Below are positions 1 to 5,947 of a stretch of DNA of 6,389 nt, in pieces. Each line of letters begins with the position of its first letter. Position 1 is the first letter of the stretch. This stretch comes from an uncultured Clostridium sp. (lineage in GTDB: Bacteria > Bacillota > Clostridia > Peptostreptococcales > Peptostreptococcaceae), in NCBI GenBank assembly GCA_937944945.1, contig CALEBD010000304.1:1-6389 (forward strand), written 5' to 3'. The notes under the pieces are model-generated. The model saw only the letters and a program-made list of their open reading frames with translations, ran no database searches and had not been told where the DNA came from. The position numbers and the translations under genes were made by a program.

Positions 1-774
1 CGTGGTAAATGGATAGTAATTGAACTTGATACTGATTATTTACTAGTTCATCTTAGAATGGAAGGAAAGTTTTTCTATCGTGAGATTAATAGTCCATTAG
101 AAAAGCATCATCATGTAGTATTTACTATTGATAATAGTGAGGAATTACACTTTCAAGATGTTAGAAAGTTTGGAAGAATGAAGCTAATTCCTAAAGAAAA
201 AATAAATGATATGCCACCTTTTACTGAATTAGGATTAGAACCATGGGATAAAAATTTAACAGTTGATTATCTAAAAGAACATTTAAAAAATAAGAAGATT
301 CCTATTAAAACTGCTCTTTTAGACCAATCTATAATTACAGGAATAGGGAATATTTATGATGATGAAATATTATTTTTATCACATATTAATCCTTTAACAC
401 CAGCTAATCAAGTAAGTAGTAATAAGTTAAAGCTAATCATTGAAAATACGATAATTACTCTAGATAAAGCAATTTCTGAAGCAATAGAAAAATATAAAAA
501 AATAAGACAAGCCCAAGCAAATGGAGCGAGAACGATAGACGATTTAAAAAGAATGACTGATATAGTTATAGAAAATGATGACGAAGCAAAAGAAATGGAA
601 GCAGTGTTAAAAAATGCATGTAAATGTAGAAATGTGTCTGTAGAAGAAGTTGCACAAGCCGTTAGAAATGGAGCAGACACAGTAGAAAAAGTTACAGCAG
701 CAACTGGTGCTGGAGCAGATTGTGACAAATGTAAAGGTGGAGTACTTCAAAGTATCATAAAAAATAGAGGATAA
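1..774 (+). CDS. MutM (formamidopyrimidine-DNA glycosylase) fragment fused in frame to a BFD-like [2Fe-2S]-binding region; 5' end outside the window
   Basis: The frame is open from base 1 (257 codons visible), so the first ATG at 58 is internal. Codons 1 to about 160 are MutM: an RGK-W start matching the family's RR-K-Y beta-hairpin (near residue 55 of a full protein), HLRMEGKF, FQDVRKFGR, and the helix-two-turn-helix motif GIGNIYDDE at about 114-122. MutM excises oxidised purines from DNA. After LDKAISE the expected GG-T-I segment and the C-terminal zinc finger are absent. The sequence becomes IRQAQANGARTIDDLKRMT, which resembles part of a BFD domain without its cysteines, and then a complete-looking BFD domain with C-x-C at 207/209 and C-x2-C at 241/244, which would bind a [2Fe-2S] cluster. 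The join lies near bases 475-500. Without the zinc finger and with a foreign tail, glycosylase activity is doubtful. The gene may be a deletion fusion or an assembly join. DUF1904 follows after 58 bp. Confidence 0.8.
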   Translation, partial: RGKWIVIELDTDYLLVHLRMEGKFFYREINSPLEKHHHVVFTIDNSEELHFQDVRKFGRMKLIPKEKINDMPPFTELGLEPWDKNLTVDYLKEHLKNKKIPIKTALLDQSIITGIGNIYDDEILFLSHINPLTPANQVSSNKLKLIIENTIITLDKAISEAIEKYKKIRQAQANGARTIDDLKRMTDIVIENDDEAKEMEAVLKNACKCRNVSVEEVAQAVRNGADTVEKVTAATGAGADCDKCKGGVLQSIIKNRG

Positions 775-832
775 TATACAAACGAGTTTATTTATTATAA
801 AATCATTACAAATTGGACAATAGGAGGACGAC

Positions 833-1162
833 ATGCCACAAATAAAAGTAAGAGGAATTAACGAAAACGACATTTGTAAAATAAGCGAAAAAATGGTCGA
901 TGAATTAGTAGAGGCAGTAAAATGCCCAAGAGATTATTTTGAGATAGAATGTATAAAATCTGTTGCTATAAGAGATGGCAAAATAGCAGATGTATACCCA
1001 TTTGTTGAGGTTGCTTGGTTTGATAGAGGTCAAGAAATTCAAGACATAGTTGCCAAAATAATAACTAATAACATAAGAGAAAATCTAAATATAGAAAGCA
1101 TGGATCTTGCTTTTACAGTTTTTGAAAAAGAGAAGTATTACGAAAACGGAGAGCATTTCTAG
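833..1162 (+). CDS. DUF1904 family protein (tautomerase-like fold)
   Basis: This 109-residue protein matches what I know of the DUF1904 family, including its length, a Met-Pro start (MPQIKVRG), CPRDYFEIEC near residues 31-40, YPFVEVAWFDRGQEIQD near residues 55-71 and the C-terminal end YYENGEHF. The family is related to the 4-oxalocrotonate tautomerase fold, in which the processed N-terminal proline is the catalytic base; Pro2 is present here, but no substrate is known. The start at 833 is supported by AGGAGG at 822-827, five bases upstream. It lies 58 bp after the mutM/BFD frame on the same strand and may be cotranscribed with it. A hairpin terminator follows 18 bp after the stop. It is cytoplasmic, with no signal peptide or membrane segment. 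The family call is firm and the function is unknown. Confidence 0.88.
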   Translation: MPQIKVRGINENDICKISEKMVDELVEAVKCPRDYFEIECIKSVAIRDGKIADVYPFVEVAWFDRGQEIQDIVAKIITNNIRENLNIESMDLAFTVFEKEKYYENGEHF

Positions 1163-1180
1163 ATAGGAAATAGCAATAGG

Positions 1181-1216
1181 AAAAACCACATCTTAGGACT
1201 TAGGATGTGGTTTTTT
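1181..1216 (+). terminator. Rho-independent terminator after the DUF1904 gene, probably bidirectional
   Basis: A perfect 12-bp stem joins 1181-1192 (AAAAACCACATC) and 1204-1215 (GATGTGGTTTTT), with an 11-base loop that can pair partly inside. A six-T run (1211-1216) follows the GC part of the stem. The A-run on the left side gives a five-T tail on the minus strand as well, so it could also stop transcription arriving from the convergent amidase gene. Confidence 0.9.
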
Positions 1217-1230
1217 AATTTCCAACCTAT

Positions 1231-1347
1231 TAACTAAAGCAACGGAATCTTTGATTCGTTGGCGCCATGAGCAAAGCGAATTTTAAGTAACGGACAAAGT
1301 CGTTGGCGCCATGAGCAAAGCGAATTTTTTATTAATAACTTTAGCTA
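1231..1347. repeat. Two-copy hairpin repeat element in the intergenic block
   Basis: Two units lie at 1241-1284 and 1289-1328, separated by four bases. Their last 28 bases (1257-1284 and 1301-1328) are identical, running from CGTT through the palindrome GGCGCC and GAGCAAAGCGAA to TTTT. Each unit begins with a small hairpin closed by AACG/CGTT with a bulged G. The inner stem differs but still pairs: AATC/GATT in copy 1 (loop TTT) and AC/GT in copy 2 (loop AAA). An outer imperfect stem, 1231-1239 with 1339-1347 (8 of 9 pairs), closes the block. No protein is encoded. It sits between the convergent DUF1904 and amidase genes, as dispersed intergenic repeats often do. The rest of 1348-1451 shows nothing I can name. 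Confidence 0.8.
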
Positions 1348-1451
1348 GTTTATGAGATATTATCTTCAAAATGGAAATACCTTAGGTGATTTGCTTTCTA
1401 AGAAGAAATATATTTAATAATGTATAAGATGCAGTATGTATTTTATTAAAA

Positions 1452-2252
1452 CTAATAAATTTCCTCGATATAAGTTTTGTTTGTCGTAATATAATAGCCT
1501 GATTTTAATTTATACATATTTGTGTCATTTCTCTCGACCAAATCGACTATTGTAAATATATCTCCGGCTTTTGCCACCCCAGCAATGCTTGAGGTTTTAA
1601 AATCTGGGTATTTTCTATAGTTTACGTCTTTTTTGACTTTTATCATCTTTGGCAGGGGAGAAGTTGAGCTATTTTTTATGTAGTCAGGAGAGGTGCAGTT
1701 GATGATATTATCAAGGGTGATTTTGCCTGACTTTAAGTTATGGCAATCAGTTTTAAATTGTGTCATTTTATGGGGATTTTTGACCATATAAATTGGGCAC
1801 AGTTTGTAAGCTTTTCCGACGACATCGGTGTGGGTGATGATGTCAGTCTTGCAGTCAAGCCCCTTATACTGGCACAACCACGCGCACAAGTGGACCATGC
1901 TTTTGTAGGTTTCGTCAGTATAATGATTGTCCTCACCTGTTGTGGCGACTTCGATTGCGATGGCGTACTTATTGGCACTGTTGGTCGCATAACATTGCTC
2001 GCTAGTTGGGATTAATTGGAAAATTGTTCCATCGAGGTCGATAACATAGTGGGATGAGGCATAGACATATTTCCCGTTGACCTTGTACCCATTTGCGACA
2101 ACATTGTTAAAATATGACACAGTTCGCCAGCCTTCCACATCAGCCTGACCAGTATAGTGAATAGCAATTTTCTTTGTGATAAGAGTAGTACCCGGTCTGC
2201 CAAATCTATTTCTTTTTTGCCATTTTTCGATTATTTTCGGTTTGCTGAGCAT
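1452..2252 (-). CDS. N-acetylmuramoyl-L-alanine amidase (Amidase_2, T7-lysozyme type) with C-terminal SH3-like domain; probable phage endolysin
   Basis: This 266-residue enzyme should cut the bond between N-acetylmuramic acid and L-alanine in peptidoglycan. The catalytic domain spans about residues 20-170. Zinc ligands in the T7 lysozyme pattern are visible: His32 in IAIHYTG, His141 in IITHTDVVG and Cys152 in KLCP, with Lys150 two residues before the cysteine as in T7 lysozyme (K128, C130). HYVIDLDGTIFQLIP (68-82) and IAIEV (98-102) are family motifs. A serine-rich linker (about 186-202) leads to an SH3-like cell-wall-binding domain at about 204-266 (VNYRKYPDF, AKAGDIFTIVD, YKLKSGYYI). There is no signal peptide, so export would need a holin. 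The start at 2252 follows AAAGGAGGT at 2258-2266. It is the last gene of the minus-strand replication cluster, 97 bp after ssb, and faces the DUF1904 gene convergently. Confidence 0.92.
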   Translation of the reverse strand: MLSKPKIIEKWQKRNRFGRPGTTLITKKIAIHYTGQADVEGWRTVSYFNNVVANGYKVNGKYVYASSHYVIDLDGTIFQLIPTSEQCYATNSANKYAIAIEVATTGEDNHYTDETYKSMVHLCAWLCQYKGLDCKTDIITHTDVVGKAYKLCPIYMVKNPHKMTQFKTDCHNLKSGKITLDNIINCTSPDYIKNSSTSPLPKMIKVKKDVNYRKYPDFKTSSIAGVAKAGDIFTIVDLVERNDTNMYKLKSGYYITTNKTYIEEIY

Positions 2253-2280
2253 AAATTACCTCCTTTATATATGTAGATTT

Positions 2281-2306
2281 ATATATTCATATTTATATGA
2301 TTATAT
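2281..2306. promoter_or_regulatory. AT-rich near-perfect dyad upstream of the amidase gene
   Basis: Two 12-base arms, 2281-2292 and 2295-2306, are inverted copies with one mismatch (11 of 12) around a central TT. The dyad lies 29 bp upstream of the amidase start, in the 97-bp gap after ssb. It could be an operator or part of a late promoter, but AT-rich sequence makes such dyads easily by chance. No clear -35/-10 pair is seen beside it. Confidence 0.3.
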
Positions 2307-2349
2307 TTTATAATAAATATATTTACTTTAGGCACAATTTTTACTTTAC

Positions 2350-2916
2350 CTAAAAAGGGATTTCATCATTTTCAGCGATTTCTGTGACGCTTGGAACTGT
2401 GTCAGATGGTGTAATTGCAAAGGGTGGAGCAGTTACAGTTTTAGGTGTTTGACTTATGTTGCTGGAATTTTTACTTGAGGCTAAATCACCAACTAAATTA
2501 GATTTAGAAGTTGAATCAGATGTAGAAAGTAAAGATTCAGAAGCAGTAGTATTAGCAGGGATTGGGTTATTTGTACCAGAATTATTCTCATCACTAGATC
2601 TATTTGGTGAGTGTAGTTTTGTTATAGTATTTGCGACTACTTTGGCGAAAGTCTTGTTATTTCCGTCAGAATCGACATATCTATCTATATGTAGACTGCC
2701 ATCGACTGAAACTAGACAACCTTTTTCGATATAAGTCGCACAGTATTCTGCCTTTTTGCCCCAAATTTCAACAGGGATAAAGTCAGTAACGACTTGGCTA
2801 TCTCTTCTATAACTGCGGTTTATTGCTAGCGTAATCTTTGAAATTGCAACACCTGTGTTGAAAAATCTAAGTTCTGGATCAGCTGTCAGCCTTCCTATTA
2901 ATATAACTGAATTCAT
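2350..2916 (-). CDS. ssb: Single-stranded DNA-binding protein (SSB)
   Basis: The protein has 188 residues, longer than a typical bacterial SSB of about 145-180. Residues 1-105 form the OB fold: start MNSVILIGRLTADPELRF, then AISKITLAINRSYR, DFIPVEIWGKKAEYCA and GCLVSVDGSL. They bind single-stranded DNA as a tetramer in the family. Residues about 106-178 are a disordered tail rich in Ser, Thr and Asn. The end, ENDEIPF, is the acidic tip that recruits replication partners (DDDIPF in E. coli). It lies 56 bp downstream of the helicase gene on the same strand and has its own strong site, AAGGAGG, at 2924-2930. In this context it is the element's own SSB rather than the chromosomal copy, which normally sits between rpsF and rpsR. 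Confidence 0.95.
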   Translation of the reverse strand: MNSVILIGRLTADPELRFFNTGVAISKITLAINRSYRRDSQVVTDFIPVEIWGKKAEYCATYIEKGCLVSVDGSLHIDRYVDSDGNNKTFAKVVANTITKLHSPNRSSDENNSGTNNPIPANTTASESLLSTSDSTSKSNLVGDLASSKNSSNISQTPKTVTAPPFAITPSDTVPSVTEIAENDEIPF

Positions 2917-2972
2917 AAAAATACCTCCTTACAAATTTTTATAATAATTAAATTTTGAAAAGTTAAAGAGTT

Positions 2973-4283
2973 TTAACAAAAGCTGTCTTGTTCGTATGTT
3001 GGTTCATATCCAAAGTCTTTTTGAAGTTCTAGCTCGCCTTTTGTGAAAAATCTCTTTCTTTCTGATTTAAACTCTAGAAGGGCGCGTTTTTTGATTATGC
3101 CGGTGATTCTGTTTTTTAGGATGAGCGCATGGGTAAACGGCTTGCCATCTTCACGCGTCGTCTTAAAGATATAGTCTGCCAAGTTGGGTATTTCGCTTGC
3201 ACCTGAGATTTCAAAAACGTGCGGCTCTCTATTCATAAACGAGCTTTTGTTGGAATGGGCGACTAAAATGACGACGAGATTGTACTTTTTTGCTAGGTTT
3301 TTCAATGCTTTTACAGCTATGATTTGTTTTTCGTATTTGTCAGAACCGCTGCACTCTAGAGTCATCAAGTTGTCCAAAATAAATAATTTGACATTTTTCT
3401 TAATCGCCAAGTACTCAATCGCATTTGCCAGATTTATCTCGTCGGCCCTTGCCTCTTTGGAGTAAATAAATAATTTGTCCTTGGTCCAGTTGCTAATCAT
3501 CTCAAAACCTTCATCACTAAGGCGCACATATTGACCGAAATTGTTGATACAAATCGACAAATGTTTAGTATTTGCAACAGTTTTTGCAAACCACTCCATA
3601 ATCATTTGGTAAGTAAGCTCGCCGGAATACAAAAATCCATTGAACCCTAAACTGAGCGCATTCGCCAAAATCTGATTTAAAAATGTACTCTTACCAGAAC
3701 CAGGCTCACCAGTCACAACAGTAAGTGTGCCAAAGTTAAGCCCGCCGCCAGTAACATTGTCAATTGATCTAAATCCAGTTTCAATCGCACCTGAATTCTC
3801 AGTTTTGAGCGAAATTGTAGATGCATCAATAAACAAATCATTGACATTAGTACACTCCAAAAGCGTTGATTTTAGCTCATCTGTGAAGTTTATTAAGGCG
3901 CTTGTATCCATAGATTGAATATTTGTTCCGGCTTGTAAAAGCATATTGTGAATATAGCGTTTCATAGCGAGGTTCTTCACAATTTTCATGTAGTAGATGA
4001 TGTTGTCAGCAGTCGGAACAATGGTGATAAGGCTCGAAATATAAGCAACACCGCCGATTTCGTCGAGAGTTTTGTCATTTTTCAACTCATTTGAAAGAAT
4101 TATTAGGTCAATTTCCAAGTCAGAATCAGACAATTTTTTCATACACTTGTAGATGATTTTGTGCTTATCGAGATAAAAATCACTACTAGATAAATTTACC
4201 TCATTACCCTCAGAGATAGACTTAGGCTCGATTAGAATTGCACCCAGAATACTTTGTTCAGCCTCGATATTGTAAAGCTCCAT
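2973..4283 (-). CDS. Replicative DNA helicase, DnaB family (phage type)
   Basis: This 436-residue hexameric 5'-3' helicase would unwind DNA at the element's fork. The N-terminal DnaB domain covers about residues 1-115 (NIEAEQSILGAILIEP at 5-20, then EIGGVAYISSLI). The RecA-like ATPase follows from about 165: Walker A GEPGSGKST at 192-200, catalytic Glu222 in YSGEL, Walker B FILD at 301-304, an H3-type strand ending in VAHSNK with His343, and a candidate arginine finger, KNRITG, with Arg392. His343 and the KNR-TG motif look more like T7 gp4/Twinkle helicases than E. coli DnaB, which has Gln and KQR at these places. The start at 4283 is backed by AAGGGGG upstream. It lies 79 bp after the initiator gene, and no separate DnaC-type loader is seen in the window. 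It has no membrane segment. Confidence 0.93.
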   Translation of the reverse strand: MELYNIEAEQSILGAILIEPKSISEGNEVNLSSSDFYLDKHKIIYKCMKKLSDSDLEIDLIILSNELKNDKTLDEIGGVAYISSLITIVPTADNIIYYMKIVKNLAMKRYIHNMLLQAGTNIQSMDTSALINFTDELKSTLLECTNVNDLFIDASTISLKTENSGAIETGFRSIDNVTGGGLNFGTLTVVTGEPGSGKSTFLNQILANALSLGFNGFLYSGELTYQMIMEWFAKTVANTKHLSICINNFGQYVRLSDEGFEMISNWTKDKLFIYSKEARADEINLANAIEYLAIKKNVKLFILDNLMTLECSGSDKYEKQIIAVKALKNLAKKYNLVVILVAHSNKSSFMNREPHVFEISGASEIPNLADYIFKTTREDGKPFTHALILKNRITGIIKKRALLEFKSERKRFFTKGELELQKDFGYEPTYEQDSFC

Positions 4284-4298
4284 AAAAATTCCCCCTTT

Positions 4299-4356
4299 AA
4301 GATTAAATAATCACAAATAAGATTAAATACTAAAATAAGACTAAATACTCACAAAT
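4299..4356. repeat. Three AT-rich tandem repeats (20/18/20 bp) between initiator and helicase genes
   Basis: Consecutive copies lie at 4299-4318, 4319-4336 and 4337-4356. The shared part is AAGA(T/C)TAAATA(A/C)T. The first and third copies also share the ending CACAAAT, and the middle one is shortened. They fill nearly the whole gap between the helicase Shine-Dalgarno site and the initiator stop codon. Tandem AT-rich units beside an initiator gene are typical of origin unwinding or iteron regions. Confidence 0.75.
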
Positions 4357-4362
4357 TAAAAT

Positions 4363-5646
4363 TTAAATGTCTTCAAAACCAACAAGAGAATAAGAACCAT
4401 AGATGCTGTTTATAACTATTGAATTTTCAACGTTTTTTGAATTATGACTAGATACAAAATTATCCCTGCGATTAGATATAAAACCATTACGATTAGCCCC
4501 AAAGCCGTCTTTACAGTTAGATGAATAGTCACTGTGATTATACCCAAAGTTGTCTTTGTAGTTAGGTGCAAAACTACTGCGATTATATCCAAATCTATCC
4601 TTGCAGTTAGGCACAAAATCACTGTGATTATCTAAAAAAATGTTGTGGCTGTTATCGAAATTAGGCATAAATTTATTTTCTTCGTAGTTTTTTCGGCAAA
4701 TTAAGCGGTCGTATTGCTTTCTAAGATTGCTCGGATTAAGGATTTGGCAACTCCAAAAAGCACTTTTTGTATGAACCCACTTGATTAATTCAGACACCTC
4801 TTTTAGATCTCGATGGTCAAAATTTAAAATTGCATCAAAAGTTCTAGCCCAGTTTCTCATATTAGGCATTTTGAAGTTAGGGTTATTTTTTCGAATGAGA
4901 CTTAAAAGCAAATCTGATAACGATTTAGACGGATTTCCCTTTTTCGCGCGTATATCTGATATAGTAGATTTATTTAGTAGATTAATCTTTTGGTCAGGTT
5001 TTTGAACCGGGATGTTTGGTTTTTGGTCCGGAACATTTGGTTTTTGAACCGATGGGTTCGGTTTTAAATCAACAGGGTTGGCGCAAGAATGCACTCTATT
5101 TTCACTCAGTTTTAAATCATCAAAATCAGAAGAAATCGAATTTTCGTTGCATAAAAAATCATTATCGTCCCAATTTTCGCTATGATCATATGGAAAATTA
5201 TCATCTTCAAAATCATCTGCATTGATACAGTTACAAAGTTCTATGTTATTCATTGAATAAATAGAATCATCATCAAAATACGACATATTTTTATTATAAG
5301 TAGGATAGTTTTTATAAGATAAATTTATAAGTTTTGAATAGTTTTTGCCAAGTGCAAAGTATGAATATGTGCCAGAATTGTATACAGTTGTTTTTTTCAG
5401 AATTTCAGCGTCACAAAGTCTGCGAAGTCTTCTATAGATGGCGTCTTTTTTAACATTTAAGATAGGAAATTCGTCAGTGATAGCCTCGTAAGATACCCAA
5501 TAATATTTATCGCCTTTAAGTGTTTTTGTGATCATTTTACCAGAGTTTTTAAAATCAGTAAACCATCTCAATATGGCTAAATCACCCATAGAAAGCCCAA
5601 GTTCACATGCTCCTTTTTGAAGAAATCCCATTACTGTATATCTCAT
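4363..5646 (-). CDS. Phage-type replication initiator (winged-helix N-terminus, helicase-recruiting C-terminal domain, repeat-rich tail)
   Basis: The protein has 427 residues. Residues 1-105 look like a winged-helix DNA-binding domain: LSMGDLAILRWFTDF, DKYYWVSYEAITDEFPIL, AIYRRLRRLCDAEILKKTT, then a wing ending in YSYFALGKNY. This is the arrangement of phage replisome organisers and RepA-like initiators. Residues about 123-185 are acidic and poorly ordered. Residues 195-220 are a seven-residue tandem repeat (KPNPSVQ, KPNVPDQ, KPNIPVQ). Residues about 240-322 form a second conserved domain (MRNWARTFDAILNF, FWSCQILNPSNLRKQYDRLI), typical of phage replication proteins and thought to contact the helicase. 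Residues 343-402 are four 15-residue repeats such as DFVPNCKDRFGYNRS. The start at 5646 follows AAGGAGG at 5656-5662. It is first in the initiator-helicase-ssb cluster. The role is inferred from architecture and context. Confidence 0.82.
   Translation of the reverse strand: MRYTVMGFLQKGACELGLSMGDLAILRWFTDFKNSGKMITKTLKGDKYYWVSYEAITDEFPILNVKKDAIYRRLRRLCDAEILKKTTVYNSGTYSYFALGKNYSKLINLSYKNYPTYNKNMSYFDDDSIYSMNNIELCNCINADDFEDDNFPYDHSENWDDNDFLCNENSISSDFDDLKLSENRVHSCANPVDLKPNPSVQKPNVPDQKPNIPVQKPDQKINLLNKSTISDIRAKKGNPSKSLSDLLLSLIRKNNPNFKMPNMRNWARTFDAILNFDHRDLKEVSELIKWVHTKSAFWSCQILNPSNLRKQYDRLICRKNYEENKFMPNFDNSHNIFLDNHSDFVPNCKDRFGYNRSSFAPNYKDNFGYNHSDYSSNCKDGFGANRNGFISNRRDNFVSSHNSKNVENSIVINSIYGSYSLVGFEDI
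4441..4620. repeat. Four 45-bp tandem repeats inside the 3' part of the initiator gene
   Basis: Units lie at 4441-4485, 4486-4530, 4531-4575 and 4576-4620. A degenerate fifth copy may start at 4621 (ACTGTGATTAT again). The best pair shares ACTG(C/T)GATTATA and a TT(G)(C/T)AGTTAGG-like core. The period is a multiple of three, so each unit encodes 15 residues with the pattern x-F-x-x-N-x-x-D-x-F-x-x-N-x-x. Each unit also carries two related short cores (GATTA and AGTTAG) about 20 bases apart, as iterons often do. Confidence 0.88.
4997..5059. repeat. Three 21-bp tandem repeats in the linker of the initiator gene
   Basis: Units lie at 4997-5017, 5018-5038 and 5039-5059, each starting GGTTTTTG. 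Partial copies flank them: TTTTGGTCA at 4988-4996 and GGTTTT at 5060-5065. They encode the KPN-x-x-x-Q seven-residue repeats between the two folded domains. GGTTTTTGAACC inside the first and third units is a small inverted repeat. Position between the DNA-binding and helicase-contact domains parallels the iterons inside the lambda O gene. Confidence 0.85.
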
Positions 5647-5699
5647 AAATTACATCCTCCTTATAAAAATAAATTTCTCCCAATTAAAAAATAGATAAA

Positions 5700-5741
5700 C
5701 TCCCCCAGATTGTGGGGGAGGGGTGCTTTGGGGGAAGCACC
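5700..5741 (-). terminator. Twin GC-rich hairpins between yvrJ and the initiator gene; probable terminator of the small-gene triad
   Basis: Read on the minus strand, the first hairpin pairs 5741-5735 with 5728-5722 (7-bp stem GGTGCTT/AAGCACC, six-base loop). The second pairs 5720-5713 with 5707-5700 (8-bp stem CTCCCCCA/TGGGGGAG, five-base loop) and is followed by the T-rich tract TTTATCTATTTTTT. That fits a Rho-independent terminator after yvrJ. The spacing of the two stems, only one base apart, is unusual, and the plus strand carries three dense G-runs here. The rest of 5647-5779 holds only the initiator's Shine-Dalgarno site; I see no convincing promoter. Confidence 0.6.
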
Positions 5742-5779
5742 TAATTAGTAGGTTTTAATTATAAAATAGAGTTTACGCC

Positions 5780-5935
5780 TTATTGTTTTGTAGCTTTAAG
5801 ATTAATTATGTTATTTGAAAGCTTGTTGATGCTATCTGTCAGGGTTTCCAGCTTACTTTCAAGCCTAATTAGTAGATAAATCGACACAGCAACTGGAAAA
5901 CCGACATTAGCAATTAAAGTTTCAATAATCTCCAT
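5780..5935 (-). CDS. yvrJ: YvrJ family small membrane protein (51 aa), holin-like topology
   Basis: This short gene encodes 51 residues starting MEIIETLIANVGFPVAVSIY. The NVGFP-AV-IYLL-R pattern is the hallmark of the YvrJ family. Residues about 7-23 form one membrane helix. Residues 24-47 (RLESKLETLTDSINKLSNNI and on) form an amphipathic helix with hydrophobic residues at L25, L29, L32, I36, L39, I43 and L46, a perfect 4-3 heptad spacing. This one-helix-plus-coiled-coil plan resembles BhlA/UviB-type holin-like proteins, but no function is established for the family. The start at 5935 is preceded by AGGA ten bases upstream, which lies within the end of the DUF2922 gene region. It is 12 bp after DUF2922, so the two are almost surely cotranscribed. 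Confidence 0.85.
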   Translation of the reverse strand: MEIIETLIANVGFPVAVSIYLLIRLESKLETLTDSINKLSNNIINLKATKQ

Positions 5936-5947
5936 ATAGTGACATTC

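Larger units (their letters stand above)
4299..5059. other. Candidate replication origin spanning the initiator gene 3' half and the following gap
   Basis: Three unrelated tandem repeat families (21 bp, 45 bp and AT-rich 18/20 bp) cluster in and just after the initiator gene. Origins of many temperate phages lie inside or beside their own initiator gene, with lambda O as the model. Repeats would be the initiator's binding sites, and the AT-rich block at 4299-4356 the likely unwinding site. This is inference. Coding low-complexity sequence could produce the first two repeat sets without any origin role. Confidence 0.5.

Noticed and set aside
408..873. Two minus-strand open frames opposite the BFD-like region and the DUF1904 start
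   Set aside because: They lie antisense to well-supported genes, have no Shine-Dalgarno site that stands out and no family pattern; their Ser/Phe-rich composition is that of an antisense shadow.
1231..1347. The two-copy repeat as a CRISPR array
   Set aside because: Only two repeats, no proper spacer between them (four bases plus the variable hairpin) and no cas gene in the window.
1352..1417. Short plus-strand frame MRYYLQNGNTLGDLLSKKKYI
   Set aside because: Only 21 residues, no Shine-Dalgarno site upstream and no recognised family.
2456..2734. Plus-strand 92-codon open frame opposite the ssb tail
   Set aside because: It is the reverse of the Ser/Thr/Asn-rich linker of SSB and shows no domain of its own.
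4416..4622. Minus-strand frame over the 45-bp repeats encoding Leu/Ile/Thr-rich repeats
   Set aside because: It is an out-of-frame reading of the initiator's 15-residue repeats; the initiator frame continues through and has the domains.
5758..5763. TATAAT on the minus strand as a -10 box for the initiator
   Set aside because: There is no matching -35 at 16-18 bp (CAATAA instead of TTGACA), and the twin hairpins lie between it and the gene.
5740..5875. Direct repeat CCTAATTAGTAG at 5740-5751 and 5864-5875
   Set aside because: Twelve AT-rich bases with an internal palindrome, one copy inside yvrJ; too short and too likely by chance to be called an att or operator site.
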